Shown here: in pieces, positions 1 to 8,749 of the stretch
How positions within the stretch are numbered: the first letter of the stretch is position 1
How the letters are laid out: the number at the start of each line of letters is the position of its first letter
Position numbers and translations under genes: made by a program
Assembly: GCA_902788505.1 (NCBI GenBank)
Contig: CADAKH010000001.1
Coordinates: 99,674 to 163,673 of the forward strand
Length of the DNA: 64,000 nt
From: Oscillospiraceae bacterium
Lineage (GTDB): Bacteria; Bacillota; Clostridia; Saccharofermentanales; Saccharofermentanaceae
Reading direction: 5' to 3'
Notes under the pieces: model-generated
Databases searched by the model: none
What the model was told of the DNA's origin: nothing
What the model saw: the letters and a program-made list of their open reading frames with translations, nothing else

Positions 1-40
1 GGTAATAACACCCGGAATTCAATCAAAAAGATATCGACTT

Positions 41-76
41 CTCCTTTGTTCAAAAGCTGATTCAAAGGAGTTTTTT
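41..76 (+). terminator. Terminator-like hairpin holding the Shine-Dalgarno of the MFS gene
   Basis: CTCCTTTG (41-48) and CAAAGGAG (63-70) form a perfect 8-bp stem with a 14-nt loop, followed at once by six T. The 3' arm is also the only good Shine-Dalgarno for the ATG at 81. It may simply end an upstream gene outside the window, or it may make translation or read-through of the permease gene conditional. Confidence 0.55.
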
Positions 77-80
77 ATTT

Positions 81-1175
81 ATGTCTAAACTTAATGTCAA
101 AAAGCAGCTCGGTCTGCTTTATATGTCTAATTTTGTATCCAATATTTCGATAGCGGGAGCTGCGTGGGTACTGCTCCTGGTGTCGGACGGCTATTCGCTG
201 GTGCAGGTCGGGTTTGCAGAGACCGTGTTCCATATAGTAAGCCTTATGGCAGAGATACCGTCAGGCATGTTTGCCGATGTGTTCGGGCGCAGGAAAAGCC
301 TTATCGTGAGCTGTATCATGGCGATGCTGAGCGCGGCTGTCAGGGGCTTTCTGCCCGGATTTCCGTGCGTGCTGATATCGATCGGTTTCTCGGCTCTGTC
401 GTACAATTTCGCGTCGGGAAGTGACAGCGCGCTGGCATACGATTCGCTGCTCGAGGAAGGGCAGGAGAACAGGTACGACAAGTACATCTCGACCCAGACG
501 GCGATCTACAGGATATCGAATGGTATAGCAACGCTTTTCGCGGGCGTCGCAGTCATCATGGGCAACAGGAACGCGCAGATACTGTCGCTCGGGATATCGG
601 CCGTGAATATGGTCTTCCTTCTTTGCCTGCGTGAGAACAAGGTTATCCTGAGGAAGTCCGGCGACACGCTCGCAAAGCGCGTGAAGGACGTGTTCAGCGG
701 AAGTTTCGGTTTTCTGAAGGGAAATACAATGGTGGCCGGCCTGATCTTCCGAAATGCGCTGATCGGCAGCATCGACGTGCTGCTCCTGTTCTTCCTTCAG
801 GCAAAACTCCCTATGACGGGCATTCCCGACTGGACTTTGGGACCCTTGCTGTTCATCATGTCGATGGGCGGAATAATCGGCGCTTTCTGTGCTACGAAAG
901 TGAAGAAGACCACACTCGGCAAGCTGTTTGTGTTCTGTCTTTTGCTCGCTCTGATCGGTCTCGTGAGCGAATTCACGGGCGTGTGGTATCTCATGACGAT
1001 TGGCGGCCTCTTTACGGCCTTTGCGGATGACCTGCTCCAGATAAGATCCGACATTGCGCTCAATCAGATGGTTCCGCCCGAGCAGCGCGCGACCCTGATC
1101 TCGGTCAACTCGTTCTGTTTCTCGTGCATCATGATCGTCCTTTCGCCTCTGGCAGGGTATATCTTCTCTATATAA
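81..1175 (+). CDS. MFS transporter
   Basis: This is a 364-residue polytopic membrane protein of the major facilitator superfamily. Hydrophobic segments run throughout, and the loop after the second helix reads GMFADVFGRRKS, a form of the MFS loop 2-3 signature (G-x3-D-x2-GRR). At 364 residues it is shorter than the usual 12-helix MFS protein (about 400), so one helix may be missing. The start at 81 is supported by AAAGGAG ten bases upstream. The substrate cannot be read from the sequence. No transporter partner or dedicated regulator lies beside it; the next gene is unrelated. Export of a drug or metabolite is the usual role of such singletons, which is inference only. Confidence 0.8.
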   Translation: MSKLNVKKQLGLLYMSNFVSNISIAGAAWVLLLVSDGYSLVQVGFAETVFHIVSLMAEIPSGMFADVFGRRKSLIVSCIMAMLSAAVRGFLPGFPCVLISIGFSALSYNFASGSDSALAYDSLLEEGQENRYDKYISTQTAIYRISNGIATLFAGVAVIMGNRNAQILSLGISAVNMVFLLCLRENKVILRKSGDTLAKRVKDVFSGSFGFLKGNTMVAGLIFRNALIGSIDVLLLFFLQAKLPMTGIPDWTLGPLLFIMSMGGIIGAFCATKVKKTTLGKLFVFCLLLALIGLVSEFTGVWYLMTIGGLFTAFADDLLQIRSDIALNQMVPPEQRATLISVNSFCFSCIMIVLSPLAGYIFSI

Positions 1176-1226
1176 AGGAATTTTGATATACTTTTTACAT
1201 TAATTCTTTCGGCGGGTGTGGGTGTT

Positions 1227-1556
1227 ATGAGATACAACTTGGCACAGGAGCGGATACTGCTCATGGAAGAGATCCTCGATAAAGGCATCGGGGTTACGTC
1301 ACAGCTCGAAAAGGCTCTCGACGAGGGATCCGGTATTGATGCCCTGATCCCCGCTTTCGAAAATCTCGAGCCCGAACTGAAGAAACTCGAAGAGTATTAC
1401 ACGGGCAAATACTGGAAGATCGACAGGAACCTCGACGAGGAGGGGAAGATCCCTAAAGATCTCAAAAGAGGTGTCCTTTCCGAGGACGGAATCTCCAATC
1501 TGCTCGACAAATACGGCGAATTGAAAGAAATCCTTGCGGACAGAAAAAACGCGTAA
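1227..1556 (+). CDS. DUF4298 family protein
   Basis: This small, acidic, soluble protein of about 109 residues ends in the block DLKRGVLSEDGISNLLDKYG, preceded by EEYYTGKYWKIDRNLDEEGK. Both are the conserved core of the DUF4298 family: a YY pair, a W with spaced D residues, then LKRGVLSED. Function is unknown in the family. An in-frame GTG at 1218 is an alternative start, but the ATG at 1227 begins the natural MRYNLAQERI helix. There is no clear Shine-Dalgarno. It stands alone between the MFS gene and a strong hairpin. Confidence 0.7.
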   Translation: MRYNLAQERILLMEEILDKGIGVTSQLEKALDEGSGIDALIPAFENLEPELKKLEEYYTGKYWKIDRNLDEEGKIPKDLKRGVLSEDGISNLLDKYGELKEILADRKNA

Positions 1557-1566
1557 AACCCTAATA

Positions 1567-1601
1567 AAACGGGCATTGTAACAATGTTACAGTGTCCGTT
1601 T
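1567..1601 (+). terminator. Long stem-loop after the DUF4298 gene
   Basis: Positions 1567-1582 pair with 1586-1601 over 16 bp, including two G-T wobbles, with a 3-nt loop. The 3' arm ends in CCGTTT but no long T run follows, so it is a probable rather than certain intrinsic terminator. Confidence 0.5.
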
Positions 1602-1634
1602 CGCATTCAGAAACCCAAAACAGGGAGATCACTC

Positions 1635-2249
1635 ATGAAAGTCTACGACATCTCACAGGAAGTATTCGGCTGCGCAGTCTATCCGGGTGATCCTTCACCT
1701 GAAAGGATCGTTCAGATGAAGATCGACGCCGGCGAAGTCTGTAATCTGACAGCCTTCAAAATGTGTGCCCACAACGGTACCCACGTCGATGCGCCCTACC
1801 ATTTCATCAGGGACGGCAGGACGATCGATCAGGTTGATATGAAAAGATTCATCGGCTATGCATTCGTGGTTGCCCACGAGGGTGACATTACCGCCAAAGA
1901 TGCCGAAGAGATCATCAGGAATGCGAGGGAAGCATCCGTCAACACCAAAAATCTGGACTGCGACTGCTACAACAGGATACTCGTCAGAGGCTCTGCCACG
2001 GTGACAGAAGAGGCAGCGGAGGTTTTCGCGGCAAACAGAATACTGCTCTTCGGCAACGAGTCGCAGACGGTGGGACCTGTCGAAGCTCCGATGGCAGTGC
2101 ATCTCATCATGCTCGGTGCGGAAATAGTCCTTCTAGAAGGCATCAGACTGGGTGATGTAGACGAGGGGATCTATATGCTGAACAGTGCGCCGATCAATCT
2201 CGGAGGTGCCGACGGTGCGCCCTGCAGAGCAATTCTTATGAGCATGTAA
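1635..2249 (+). CDS. Cyclase family / kynurenine formamidase-like metal hydrolase
   Basis: This protein of about 204 residues belongs to the cyclase family (PF04199, which includes kynurenine formamidase and isatin hydrolase). The hallmark metal-binding motif is seen as CAHNGTHVDAPYHF near residues 46-59, with H-x-G-T-H-x-D intact. The opening YDISQEVFGCAVYPGDP and the late GNESQTVGP segment also fit the fold. The start at 1635 follows GGGAG; an upstream in-frame codon at 1584 lies inside the preceding hairpin and is unlikely. No tryptophan-degradation genes are nearby, so the substrate is undetermined. Confidence 0.8.
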   Translation: MKVYDISQEVFGCAVYPGDPSPERIVQMKIDAGEVCNLTAFKMCAHNGTHVDAPYHFIRDGRTIDQVDMKRFIGYAFVVAHEGDITAKDAEEIIRNAREASVNTKNLDCDCYNRILVRGSATVTEEAAEVFAANRILLFGNESQTVGPVEAPMAVHLIMLGAEIVLLEGIRLGDVDEGIYMLNSAPINLGGADGAPCRAILMSM

Positions 2250-2290
2250 AAACAGCGCTAAAACGGATGAAAATAGAGTAGAAAAATATT

Positions 2291-2318
2291 TTGATAAATA
2301 TTCAATAAAGGATAGAAT
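2291..2318 (+). promoter_or_regulatory. Candidate promoter upstream of the M13 peptidase operon
   Basis: TTGATA (2291-2296) and TAGAAT (2313-2318) are separated by 16 bp. The phased repeats lie downstream of it, so a second, activator-dependent start nearer the gene (TAAGAT at 2380-2385) is also possible. Confidence 0.4.
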
Positions 2319-2331
2319 ATATCAGGCTTCT

Positions 2332-2373
2332 TTAAGGTTGTGTTAAGGTTTACATGATCGTTTGTTAAGGTTG
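2332..2373 (+). promoter_or_regulatory. TTAAGG direct repeats phased at 11 and 22 bp
   Basis: TTAAGGTT occurs at 2332, 2343 and 2365, giving spacings of 11 and 22 bp, and a weaker TTAAG follows at 2379. Direct hexamers at 11-bp steps are the usual binding arrangement of OmpR/PhoB-type response regulators. No such regulator lies next to it, so the link is inferred from spacing alone. Confidence 0.5.
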
Positions 2374-2419
2374 TTCCGTTAAGATAAGCATGCTAAAACA
2401 CGAAAAGGGGAGTGGGAAA

Positions 2420-4429
2420 ATGAAAAAAATAGCAGCAATTGTTATTGCGGCTGCGATGACTGTGCCTCTGTTGAACGGTTGTACCGCGGTGGTGGAAGAT
2501 CCCGAGGCATCAACTGCTGAGACAACGGTAAAAGAGTTAGGCCCGGCCAGAGCTGAGGACGATTATTTCAGGTTCGTCAATCAGGAAAGATTCGATACTT
2601 CTGAGATCAAGTACGGCGACAGGTCTTACGACTATGCTTTCAGTACTGATCTTATCGATGACCAGATCGAAGCGATAATAGATGATGTCGCAGCCGGAAG
2701 CGGTTATGTTAAGGGAAGCGAAGAAGATATCATCAAGCACGCTTATGATTATTATCAGGCTTACGATTTTGAGAACGAGCCGATCCCTGAAGATCTCATG
2801 AATGTGATCGACAGGATCGACAATGCAGGCTCGGTTGATGAGCTTCTCGAGATCGATGCAATGCTCGCGAGAGATTACGGTATGAGCAGTCTGATCGGTC
2901 TCGCTCCGGATATCAATCCTTTTGATCCGAATGAGAGAGTCATGACATTTATTCCGATCGCCGGAATTCTCGACGCTACATTCGTTGATATGCGCGAAGA
3001 CAATTACGCATTGAATTATATTAAGGAAGATGTTAAGGTCGTACTGACTACAAGAGGCTACGATAAAGAGACAGCCGAGCAGTACGGAAAAGAACTAGCT
3101 TTTGTGGCACTCGATATCTTCAGCGCGACAGATCTTGATATGGCTGAAGATGATATGATGACGTTCAAGTATTCGAAAATCGTTCCCGCTGATGAAGTGA
3201 ACGGATATCTGAGCAATATCGATCTTGAAAAATATATGAAGACCGTAGGCTTTGATACTTCAAAGGTTAAGTCTTACTGTGTAACAGATGAGACCCAGCT
3301 AAAAGCACTCAACAACATTTTCGTTGACGATAATATCAATGCTCTTAAGGCATGGGAATTATGTAATGTCTATGACGCTTTCAGGAGATACATTGCTCCT
3401 CACTATGAGCTTTTGCAGGCTTATGTAGGCAGAAATTATGCTCCGGAGCATGATCAGATAATCGATGAGATCTCCGCCAATTTCTCGAAAGAGACAGATC
3501 CCATCTATGTGGAACGTTATTATCTTCCCGAGACAGATGCTGCATTAAGAAGCATGTGTGACGATATCAGGGAAGGTTACAGAGGCCTTATCGGAGGAGC
3601 AACATGGCTTTCCGAAGCAACCAGGACCGAACTATTAAAAAAGCTCGAAAACATCTCTTACATCACAGCAACAGATCTTAAGAGACAGGATACGGCAAAG
3701 TATGCCGATATCTGCGGAAGCAACTACTATGAGCTTTGCGTAAATTACAGAAGACTGGACAGAAAAGAGCTCATCGATGATTTTAACAGCGGCAAGCCTG
3801 TATCAAGAACAGAGTCAGACATGCCGATGCAGATGATGAACGCATGCTACGATCCTTCCGGAAATACGATCACTATTACGGCTGCGATCACCAATGCGCC
3901 CTTCTTCGATAAGGATGCCGATTACTTTACAAATCTCGGCGGTCTCGGTTCGGTTATCGCACACGAGATGGGACATGCTTTCGACAGCAACTGCATTCTC
4001 TTTAATGCAGAAGGCGCATATGATCCTTCATGGATAGCGCAGGCTGATATGGATGCTCTGGAAGAGCGCAACGAACAGGCTAAAAAATACTTTGAAGAGA
4101 ACTTCACTGTATTTGGTATCTATCACGTTGACGGCGAGCAGACACTGGGTGAGAACTATGCTGACTTAGGTGGTGTTGAATGCATCTGCACGCTTGCGAA
4201 AACAAATGAAGACAGAATCAAGCTTTTCGAGAGCTATGCAACGATCTGGTGCGAGATCGCTTCTGATGACGTTATCATCGATCAGATCGCATACGATGTG
4301 CACAGCCCTTCGTACATCCGAGTAAATGCGATCCTTTCTACTGTCGATGCCTTCTATGAGACATACGGCATCAGCGAGGGAGACGGAATGTATATTGCGC
4401 CTGAAGAGAGAATTTCTCGCTGGTATTAA
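2420..4429 (+). CDS. pepO: M13 family (neprilysin/PepO-like) zinc metallopeptidase lipoprotein
   Basis: About 669 residues. A signal peptide ends in the lipobox LLNGC, so the mature protein should be anchored outside the cytoplasmic membrane. The zinc site is HEMGH near residue 515, and the third ligand is E of ENYADLGG near residue 578. The substrate-binding NA-x-Y motif appears as NACYDPSG, and the C-terminus has the family block RVNAIL...GDGMYIAP...RISRWY. The family cleaves short peptides. The start at 2420 is preferred over the in-frame ATG at 2390 because AAAGGGGAG precedes it and the signal peptide begins there. The stop is 13 bases from the FtsX-type permease, so the two are probably co-transcribed. 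Confidence 0.92.
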   Translation: MKKIAAIVIAAAMTVPLLNGCTAVVEDPEASTAETTVKELGPARAEDDYFRFVNQERFDTSEIKYGDRSYDYAFSTDLIDDQIEAIIDDVAAGSGYVKGSEEDIIKHAYDYYQAYDFENEPIPEDLMNVIDRIDNAGSVDELLEIDAMLARDYGMSSLIGLAPDINPFDPNERVMTFIPIAGILDATFVDMREDNYALNYIKEDVKVVLTTRGYDKETAEQYGKELAFVALDIFSATDLDMAEDDMMTFKYSKIVPADEVNGYLSNIDLEKYMKTVGFDTSKVKSYCVTDETQLKALNNIFVDDNINALKAWELCNVYDAFRRYIAPHYELLQAYVGRNYAPEHDQIIDEISANFSKETDPIYVERYYLPETDAALRSMCDDIREGYRGLIGGATWLSEATRTELLKKLENISYITATDLKRQDTAKYADICGSNYYELCVNYRRLDRKELIDDFNSGKPVSRTESDMPMQMMNACYDPSGNTITITAAITNAPFFDKDADYFTNLGGLGSVIAHEMGHAFDSNCILFNAEGAYDPSWIAQADMDALEERNEQAKKYFEENFTVFGIYHVDGEQTLGENYADLGGVECICTLAKTNEDRIKLFESYATIWCEIASDDVIIDQIAYDVHSPSYIRVNAILSTVDAFYETYGISEGDGMYIAPEERISRWY

Positions 4430-4442
4430 TGGGGGATAGAAG

Positions 4443-6908
4443 ATGAATATTGTACTGAAGAATTCACTGAAAAATATATTCGGAAAACCTTTCCGTACGC
4501 TGCTGGTCGTTTTCGCGATCTTCGTATGCAGCCTCTGCGCACTTTTGTGCTTCGACTTAAGTGACAGTATCACGAAAGTCCTTACAAGCTACATGGGAAG
4601 TATTTCGAGAGCGGACTTCATCCTGATGGGAAGCGGAAGCGACGTATCAGTCCTTCCTGACGGTTTCCCGGAAGCAGACACGATGAAGATCATCGGTAAT
4701 TCCGAGATGCTCTATAAGCCGATCGAAGGCGAATACTGCTATGTCACGACAGAATCCTTAAGGATCTTCGGTCTTGATGTTGATGAGGCTGTCGATATGG
4801 AATTCATGGCGCCGATCGATATCAAAGACGGCGAGATGTATGTTACCAGGACATTTGCCGAAACATACGGATATGAGACCGGCGACAAGATCACGATCCA
4901 TGACAGGGCAAAAGACGAAGTCGAACTCACTATAGGAGGACTTCTTCCTGACGATAACAAGAATCCCCTTATCTACGGCAATACCGCAATCGTAAATCTT
5001 AACACGAGCGATACCATCTCCTGCGGATACAGGGAAGCCGATATCATCATGATCGATCTTAAGGACAACACCATGATCGATGATGCGAAAAAGATGCTTG
5101 AAGAGAAGTATCCTGATGCAAGCATCACGGACCTGTTCCTGACAGATTCCGACATGGCTATGGTAGGTGAGCTGAAGGCAGTTTTCTATATGCTCTTTGC
5201 TATCACATTCCTTCTCGTTATCTTTGTAACGGCATCTATCTGCAACAGGATCGTCAGCGAGAGAATGTCTTATATCGGAACGCTCAGAAGCCTTGGCATG
5301 AGCACATCGAGAACAGGAAGGATCCTTCTTCTTGAGAATGTCCTCTACGCTGTTCTGGGAAGCGTTCCCGCAACTGTCCTTTATTCGTTTATCAGGGGAC
5401 CGATCCTGGAACTTCTGTTCATTACGGATGACGGCACCGGCAATTCTATCCCGATCGAGATCCCGCCTTATCCGGCAGCACTTGTTGCAGGTGTTATCAT
5501 CGGTGCGGTCCTTATCGAATGCCTGATCCCTTTGAAGGCTATCTTAAAGGCACTCAAGACATCCGTAAGAGATATCATTTTCGACAACAGAGACACAGCA
5601 TACAGATTTAGCAAGTCAACATTTATCTTAGGTCTGGTATGCCTTGCAATTGCAATCGTGACATTCATCTTCAAGAAGAATCTCATCCTTGCGACCCTCT
5701 GCCTTGTATCAGCTGTAGCAGCGCTTGCTTTCCTTTTCCCGAGGATCTTAAAGCTCGTTACATCACTGATCAAGAAGATTGCCGACAAGGGAGAAAATGC
5801 TTCATGGTCACTTGCCGCAGTTGAGGCTATCTCACGTAAGAGCACTGTGGGAAGCGGCGTTCTCTGCGCAACTGCAGCTGCAATGTGCATCGTTGTTTAC
5901 TCGGTATCAGGTGCGCTGACGGATTCCGTAAGCGATATTCCTTATGACTGTGATGTCGTTGCAGAAACAAGTGACAGCTACAAGTACTACACATATATCG
6001 ATGACCTTGAAGGCGTGAATGATGTTGAGTTTGTATACCGCACAATGCAGGAATTCAGCATAGGTGATGAGGAAACAACAACTATCGCATACTTCTATGG
6101 TCTTCCTGATGGCGGATATGAGCACTTCACAGGATTTAAGGATCTTCCCGCAACAATTGAGGAAGGCTCTGTCATCGTCGATAAGAAGTATGCAAACCGC
6201 AAGGGCCTTTCAGAAGGTGACACTATTAAGATCACGATCAATCCTTTAAGTGTACTTCCATTCGAAAGAGAGTATAAGATTGCCAAGATCACCGAGGGCA
6301 ATTCCTACGATGGCGGCCTCGAAGCTTTGATCGTAAATCAGAATGAGTTCAAGGCGCTCTTCCATGACAATCCGGGCATGGCACTTATCAAGTGCGAGGA
6401 TCCCGATGCAGTAAAGACTTTGCTCGAGACTTACGGCAAGGGCAAATACGCCAATGTAGATACATTCGCCGATATCGTTGAACAGCAGAATTCCGATAAT
6501 GCAAAGACAGTTGCGGTAGTTTCTGCGATCCTGGTCATCGCACTCGGCATGACAGCTATCGGTATGATCTCCAATCAGCTTTTGGGTTTTGAAGGAAGAA
6601 AGAAGGAATGCGCAGTTATGCTTTCGACCGCAATGGGAAAAGGCAAACTCTCAGGTATTCTTCTTAAGGAAGTATTTATCACTTCTGTCTCTGCATCCGG
6701 TGTCGGTGTACTGGTCGGAACACTTCTTTCATTCGTTATCGATTCCGCTATGGCGAACGCACAGAGCGTCGTTATGGAAGTAACGATCGACCCTCTCACT
6801 GTACTGGTCTTCTTCGCGGCAATGACTCTGGTATTTACAGGCACAGTTTTGTTCCCGCTCAAGAACCTCAGGAAAATGAAGATCGCTGAACAGATCAAGT
6901 ATGAGTAA
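4443..6908 (+). CDS. FtsX/MacB-type ABC transporter permease
   Basis: This large permease (821 residues) has an N-terminal membrane helix (about 15-35), a long extracytoplasmic domain, a central block of helices (about 240-440), a second extracytoplasmic domain and a C-terminal block (about 690-815). That is the duplicated FtsX arrangement used by MacB-like exporters and lipoprotein-handling systems. It begins 13 bases after the peptidase stop and ends 18 bases before the ATPase start. Such systems in Firmicutes move peptides, antimicrobials or envelope lipids. Pairing with a secreted peptidase suggests a peptide or cell-surface role, which is inference. Confidence 0.88.
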   Translation: MNIVLKNSLKNIFGKPFRTLLVVFAIFVCSLCALLCFDLSDSITKVLTSYMGSISRADFILMGSGSDVSVLPDGFPEADTMKIIGNSEMLYKPIEGEYCYVTTESLRIFGLDVDEAVDMEFMAPIDIKDGEMYVTRTFAETYGYETGDKITIHDRAKDEVELTIGGLLPDDNKNPLIYGNTAIVNLNTSDTISCGYREADIIMIDLKDNTMIDDAKKMLEEKYPDASITDLFLTDSDMAMVGELKAVFYMLFAITFLLVIFVTASICNRIVSERMSYIGTLRSLGMSTSRTGRILLLENVLYAVLGSVPATVLYSFIRGPILELLFITDDGTGNSIPIEIPPYPAALVAGVIIGAVLIECLIPLKAILKALKTSVRDIIFDNRDTAYRFSKSTFILGLVCLAIAIVTFIFKKNLILATLCLVSAVAALAFLFPRILKLVTSLIKKIADKGENASWSLAAVEAISRKSTVGSGVLCATAAAMCIVVYSVSGALTDSVSDIPYDCDVVAETSDSYKYYTYIDDLEGVNDVEFVYRTMQEFSIGDEETTTIAYFYGLPDGGYEHFTGFKDLPATIEEGSVIVDKKYANRKGLSEGDTIKITINPLSVLPFEREYKIAKITEGNSYDGGLEALIVNQNEFKALFHDNPGMALIKCEDPDAVKTLLETYGKGKYANVDTFADIVEQQNSDNAKTVAVVSAILVIALGMTAIGMISNQLLGFEGRKKECAVMLSTAMGKGKLSGILLKEVFITSVSASGVGVLVGTLLSFVIDSAMANAQSVVMEVTIDPLTVLVFFAAMTLVFTGTVLFPLKNLRKMKIAEQIKYE

Positions 6909-6926
6909 TATATGGAGGATAATAAA

Positions 6927-7601
6927 ATGACTAAGATAATTGAAGTAAATAACGTAAACAAGTCTTTTGGTAAGAACGAGAACATCAACCACGTTTTAAA
7001 CGGCGCTTCCATGAGCGTTGACCAGGGAGAATTTGTATCTCTGATGGGTGCTTCCGGTTCAGGTAAATCAACACTGCTTTACCTGATCGGCGGACTCGAC
7101 AGGAGTTTTGAAGGCAACATCTCCGTATGCGGCAAAGACATCGGTTCATTAAAAGATAAGGAACTCTCAGATCTGAGACTCAAGAATATGGGATTCGTAT
7201 TCCAGTTCTATAACCTTGTCATGAACCTCAATGTTGTTGACAATATTCTCCTTCCTCAGACGATCAACGGAAAGAAGAAGTCAGAACTCAAGTCACAGCT
7301 TGATGAGATCTTGGAGATCACAGGACTCACCGAAAAGAGAAAGGCAATGCCTAACACACTCTCAGGCGGACAGCAGCAGAGAGTAGCGATCGCGAGAGCG
7401 GTTCTCGGCAATCCTTCTCTCATCCTCGCAGACGAGCCTACAGGTAACCTCGACTCAGCATCGACTGTTGAGATCATGGAACTGTTCTCAAGACTCAATA
7501 AGGAGAAAGGCCTTACGATCCTTCAGGTCACACACTCCGAGCAGTGCGCAGAATACGGCACAAGGATAGTAAGACTTGAAGACGGCAAGACGATCGGATA
7601 A
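6927..7601 (+). CDS. ABC transporter ATP-binding protein (MacB/LolD type)
   Basis: This 224-residue nucleotide-binding subunit has Walker A GASGSGKST, Q-loop FQFYNLVMNL, signature LSGGQQQR, Walker B LILADEPTG and a switch histidine in QVTHSEQ. It is the partner of the FtsX-type permease just upstream. The start at 6927 is chosen because the in-frame ATG at 6912 is itself part of the Shine-Dalgarno (ATGGAGG). The sequence after the Walker A (LLYLIGGLD) and the GNLDS block place it in the LolD/MacB subgroup. A terminator follows at 7645. Confidence 0.93.
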   Translation: MTKIIEVNNVNKSFGKNENINHVLNGASMSVDQGEFVSLMGASGSGKSTLLYLIGGLDRSFEGNISVCGKDIGSLKDKELSDLRLKNMGFVFQFYNLVMNLNVVDNILLPQTINGKKKSELKSQLDEILEITGLTEKRKAMPNTLSGGQQQRVAIARAVLGNPSLILADEPTGNLDSASTVEIMELFSRLNKEKGLTILQVTHSEQCAEYGTRIVRLEDGKTIG

Positions 7602-7644
7602 AAAGACACCAACCCTCTAACTACCCAGGAATAGAAATGCAGAA

Positions 7645-7676
7645 AGCAGCCCGTACAACACGCACGGCTGCTTTTT
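7645..7676 (+). terminator. Intrinsic terminator of the peptidase/ABC operon
   Basis: AGCAGCC-CGT pairs with ACGGCTGCT with one bulged C, and five T follow. Confidence 0.85.
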
Positions 7677-7697
7677 GTATATGAATAATCGCATTAA

Positions 7698-7726
7698 TTG
7701 TTAGCAAAAAGAATAACTGATATAAT
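7698..7726 (+). promoter_or_regulatory. Sigma-A type promoter of the 7768 lipoprotein
   Basis: TTGTTA (7698-7703), a 17-bp spacer and TATAAT (7721-7726), about 40 bases before the ATG. Confidence 0.7.
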
Positions 7727-7767
7727 CTCGTCAACTGAAAAACAGCGGAAAATATGGAGGATAGTTT

Positions 7768-8433
7768 ATGAAGATCTTGAAGAGGGCCTTTGCAGTTTTG
7801 CTTGCTTCCGGAATGCTTTTTGCAATGACATCATGCTCAAAAGTGGAGCAGAATTACAGGAAGGCCGGTGCTGATTGGGCTATCGAGGCATACAAAGAAC
7901 TTCCTGCAGAGTTTAATGAAGATACATGCAATCAGTTCTGGATCGGCGGAGATGTCTATGAATTCCCGATGAAGGCCGAGGAGTTTTTCGACAACGGCTG
8001 GGAGATCATCGATATATATCAGGAAGAAGTTAATGCGGATTTTCTCCTTGATCCCGAGAGTGTATATGAACTCTGCCTTAAGAAAAACCTTGGGCCCTCA
8101 GTAATGACGTGGATATATAACGAATCAAATAAACCGATGCCGGTCTCAGAATGTATGGTAATATACGTTGCTCTCGCCTGGAATGACGAGGCCCTTCTCC
8201 CCGGAGGCGCATTGCTTTCAGCCAAGTACAAGACTTTGGATGACGCCTTGGCAGCATTCAATAAAGATATGACCGAGTTCGATGCTGAGGATGATATCTA
8301 TGGTTACGAATTCAAAGCTGATAACTGGGAAGAAACATGCGTCGTCAGGATTGATTTCTCTGAGGAACCCGGAGACTATAAAGTCGGCTCTGTTAAGTAC
8401 TATGCAGTCGACCCGGAACTGATCGAGCAGTAA
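7768..8433 (+). CDS. Lipoprotein of unknown function
   Basis: The protein has 221 residues. A signal peptide with lipobox AMTSC (Cys about 23) predicts attachment to the outer face of the membrane. The remainder is acidic and globular with no motif I recognise. It has its own promoter (7698-7726), the Shine-Dalgarno TGGAGGAT and a terminator (8464-8500), so it is a single-gene unit. Confidence 0.75.
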   Translation: MKILKRAFAVLLASGMLFAMTSCSKVEQNYRKAGADWAIEAYKELPAEFNEDTCNQFWIGGDVYEFPMKAEEFFDNGWEIIDIYQEEVNADFLLDPESVYELCLKKNLGPSVMTWIYNESNKPMPVSECMVIYVALAWNDEALLPGGALLSAKYKTLDDALAAFNKDMTEFDAEDDIYGYEFKADNWEETCVVRIDFSEEPGDYKVGSVKYYAVDPELIEQ

Positions 8434-8463
8434 TAAGATAGCTCTAATTTGAATTAGTGCAGT

Positions 8464-8500
8464 ACCCCTTATTCCGGTTTTGGTATAAGGGGTGCTTTTT
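8464..8500 (+). terminator. Intrinsic terminator
   Basis: ACCCCTTAT and ATAAGGGGT form a perfect 9-bp stem with a 12-nt loop, followed by GC and five T. Confidence 0.9.
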
Positions 8501-8688
8501 GTTGCTGAGAAACATTCACAAGTGCCTTGTATAGCCAGTGCTAAAAAAGGACATGATATGATCTCTGATTCGTGTCCGAAAAATGCAAAAAACCGAAAAA
8601 TTGAAAATGTCGGACACGATTTATAATAAAAACGTGTCTTTATTTGACAATGAATAAGCCGAAGAATCAAATGGCGTCAGCAACTAAC
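8501..8688. other. Non-coding stretch with a 10-bp inverted repeat
   Basis: No gene is seen here. TCGTGTCCGA (8570-8579) and TCGGACACGA (8610-8619) are perfect inverted copies 30 bp apart, and a partial third copy ACGTGTC lies at 8632-8638. The region also holds a TTGACA at 8644. It is A-rich and may carry an operator or a transcript with a long hairpin. Confidence 0.5.
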
Positions 8689-8734
8689 TTGACAATGTAA
8701 AGATAGACGTTATAATCTCGAAATAGACAGTGTC
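8689..8734 (+). promoter_or_regulatory. Promoter with two TetR-type operator candidates
   Basis: TTGACA (8689-8694), a 16-bp spacer and TATAAT (8711-8716) form a strong promoter. TGACAATGTAA overlaps the -35, and GACAGTGTC (8726-8734) sits just after the -10. Both fit a TGACA-N-TGTCA dyad of the kind bound by TetR-family repressors. A TetR gene is the second gene of the operon, so autorepression is likely. Confidence 0.65.
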
Positions 8735-8749
8735 AAGATTGGAGATGTC

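Noticed and set aside
164..424. Second open frame inside the MFS gene
   Set aside because: Shadow frame with arginine- and cysteine-rich nonsense composition and no ribosome site; the MFS frame is clearly coding.
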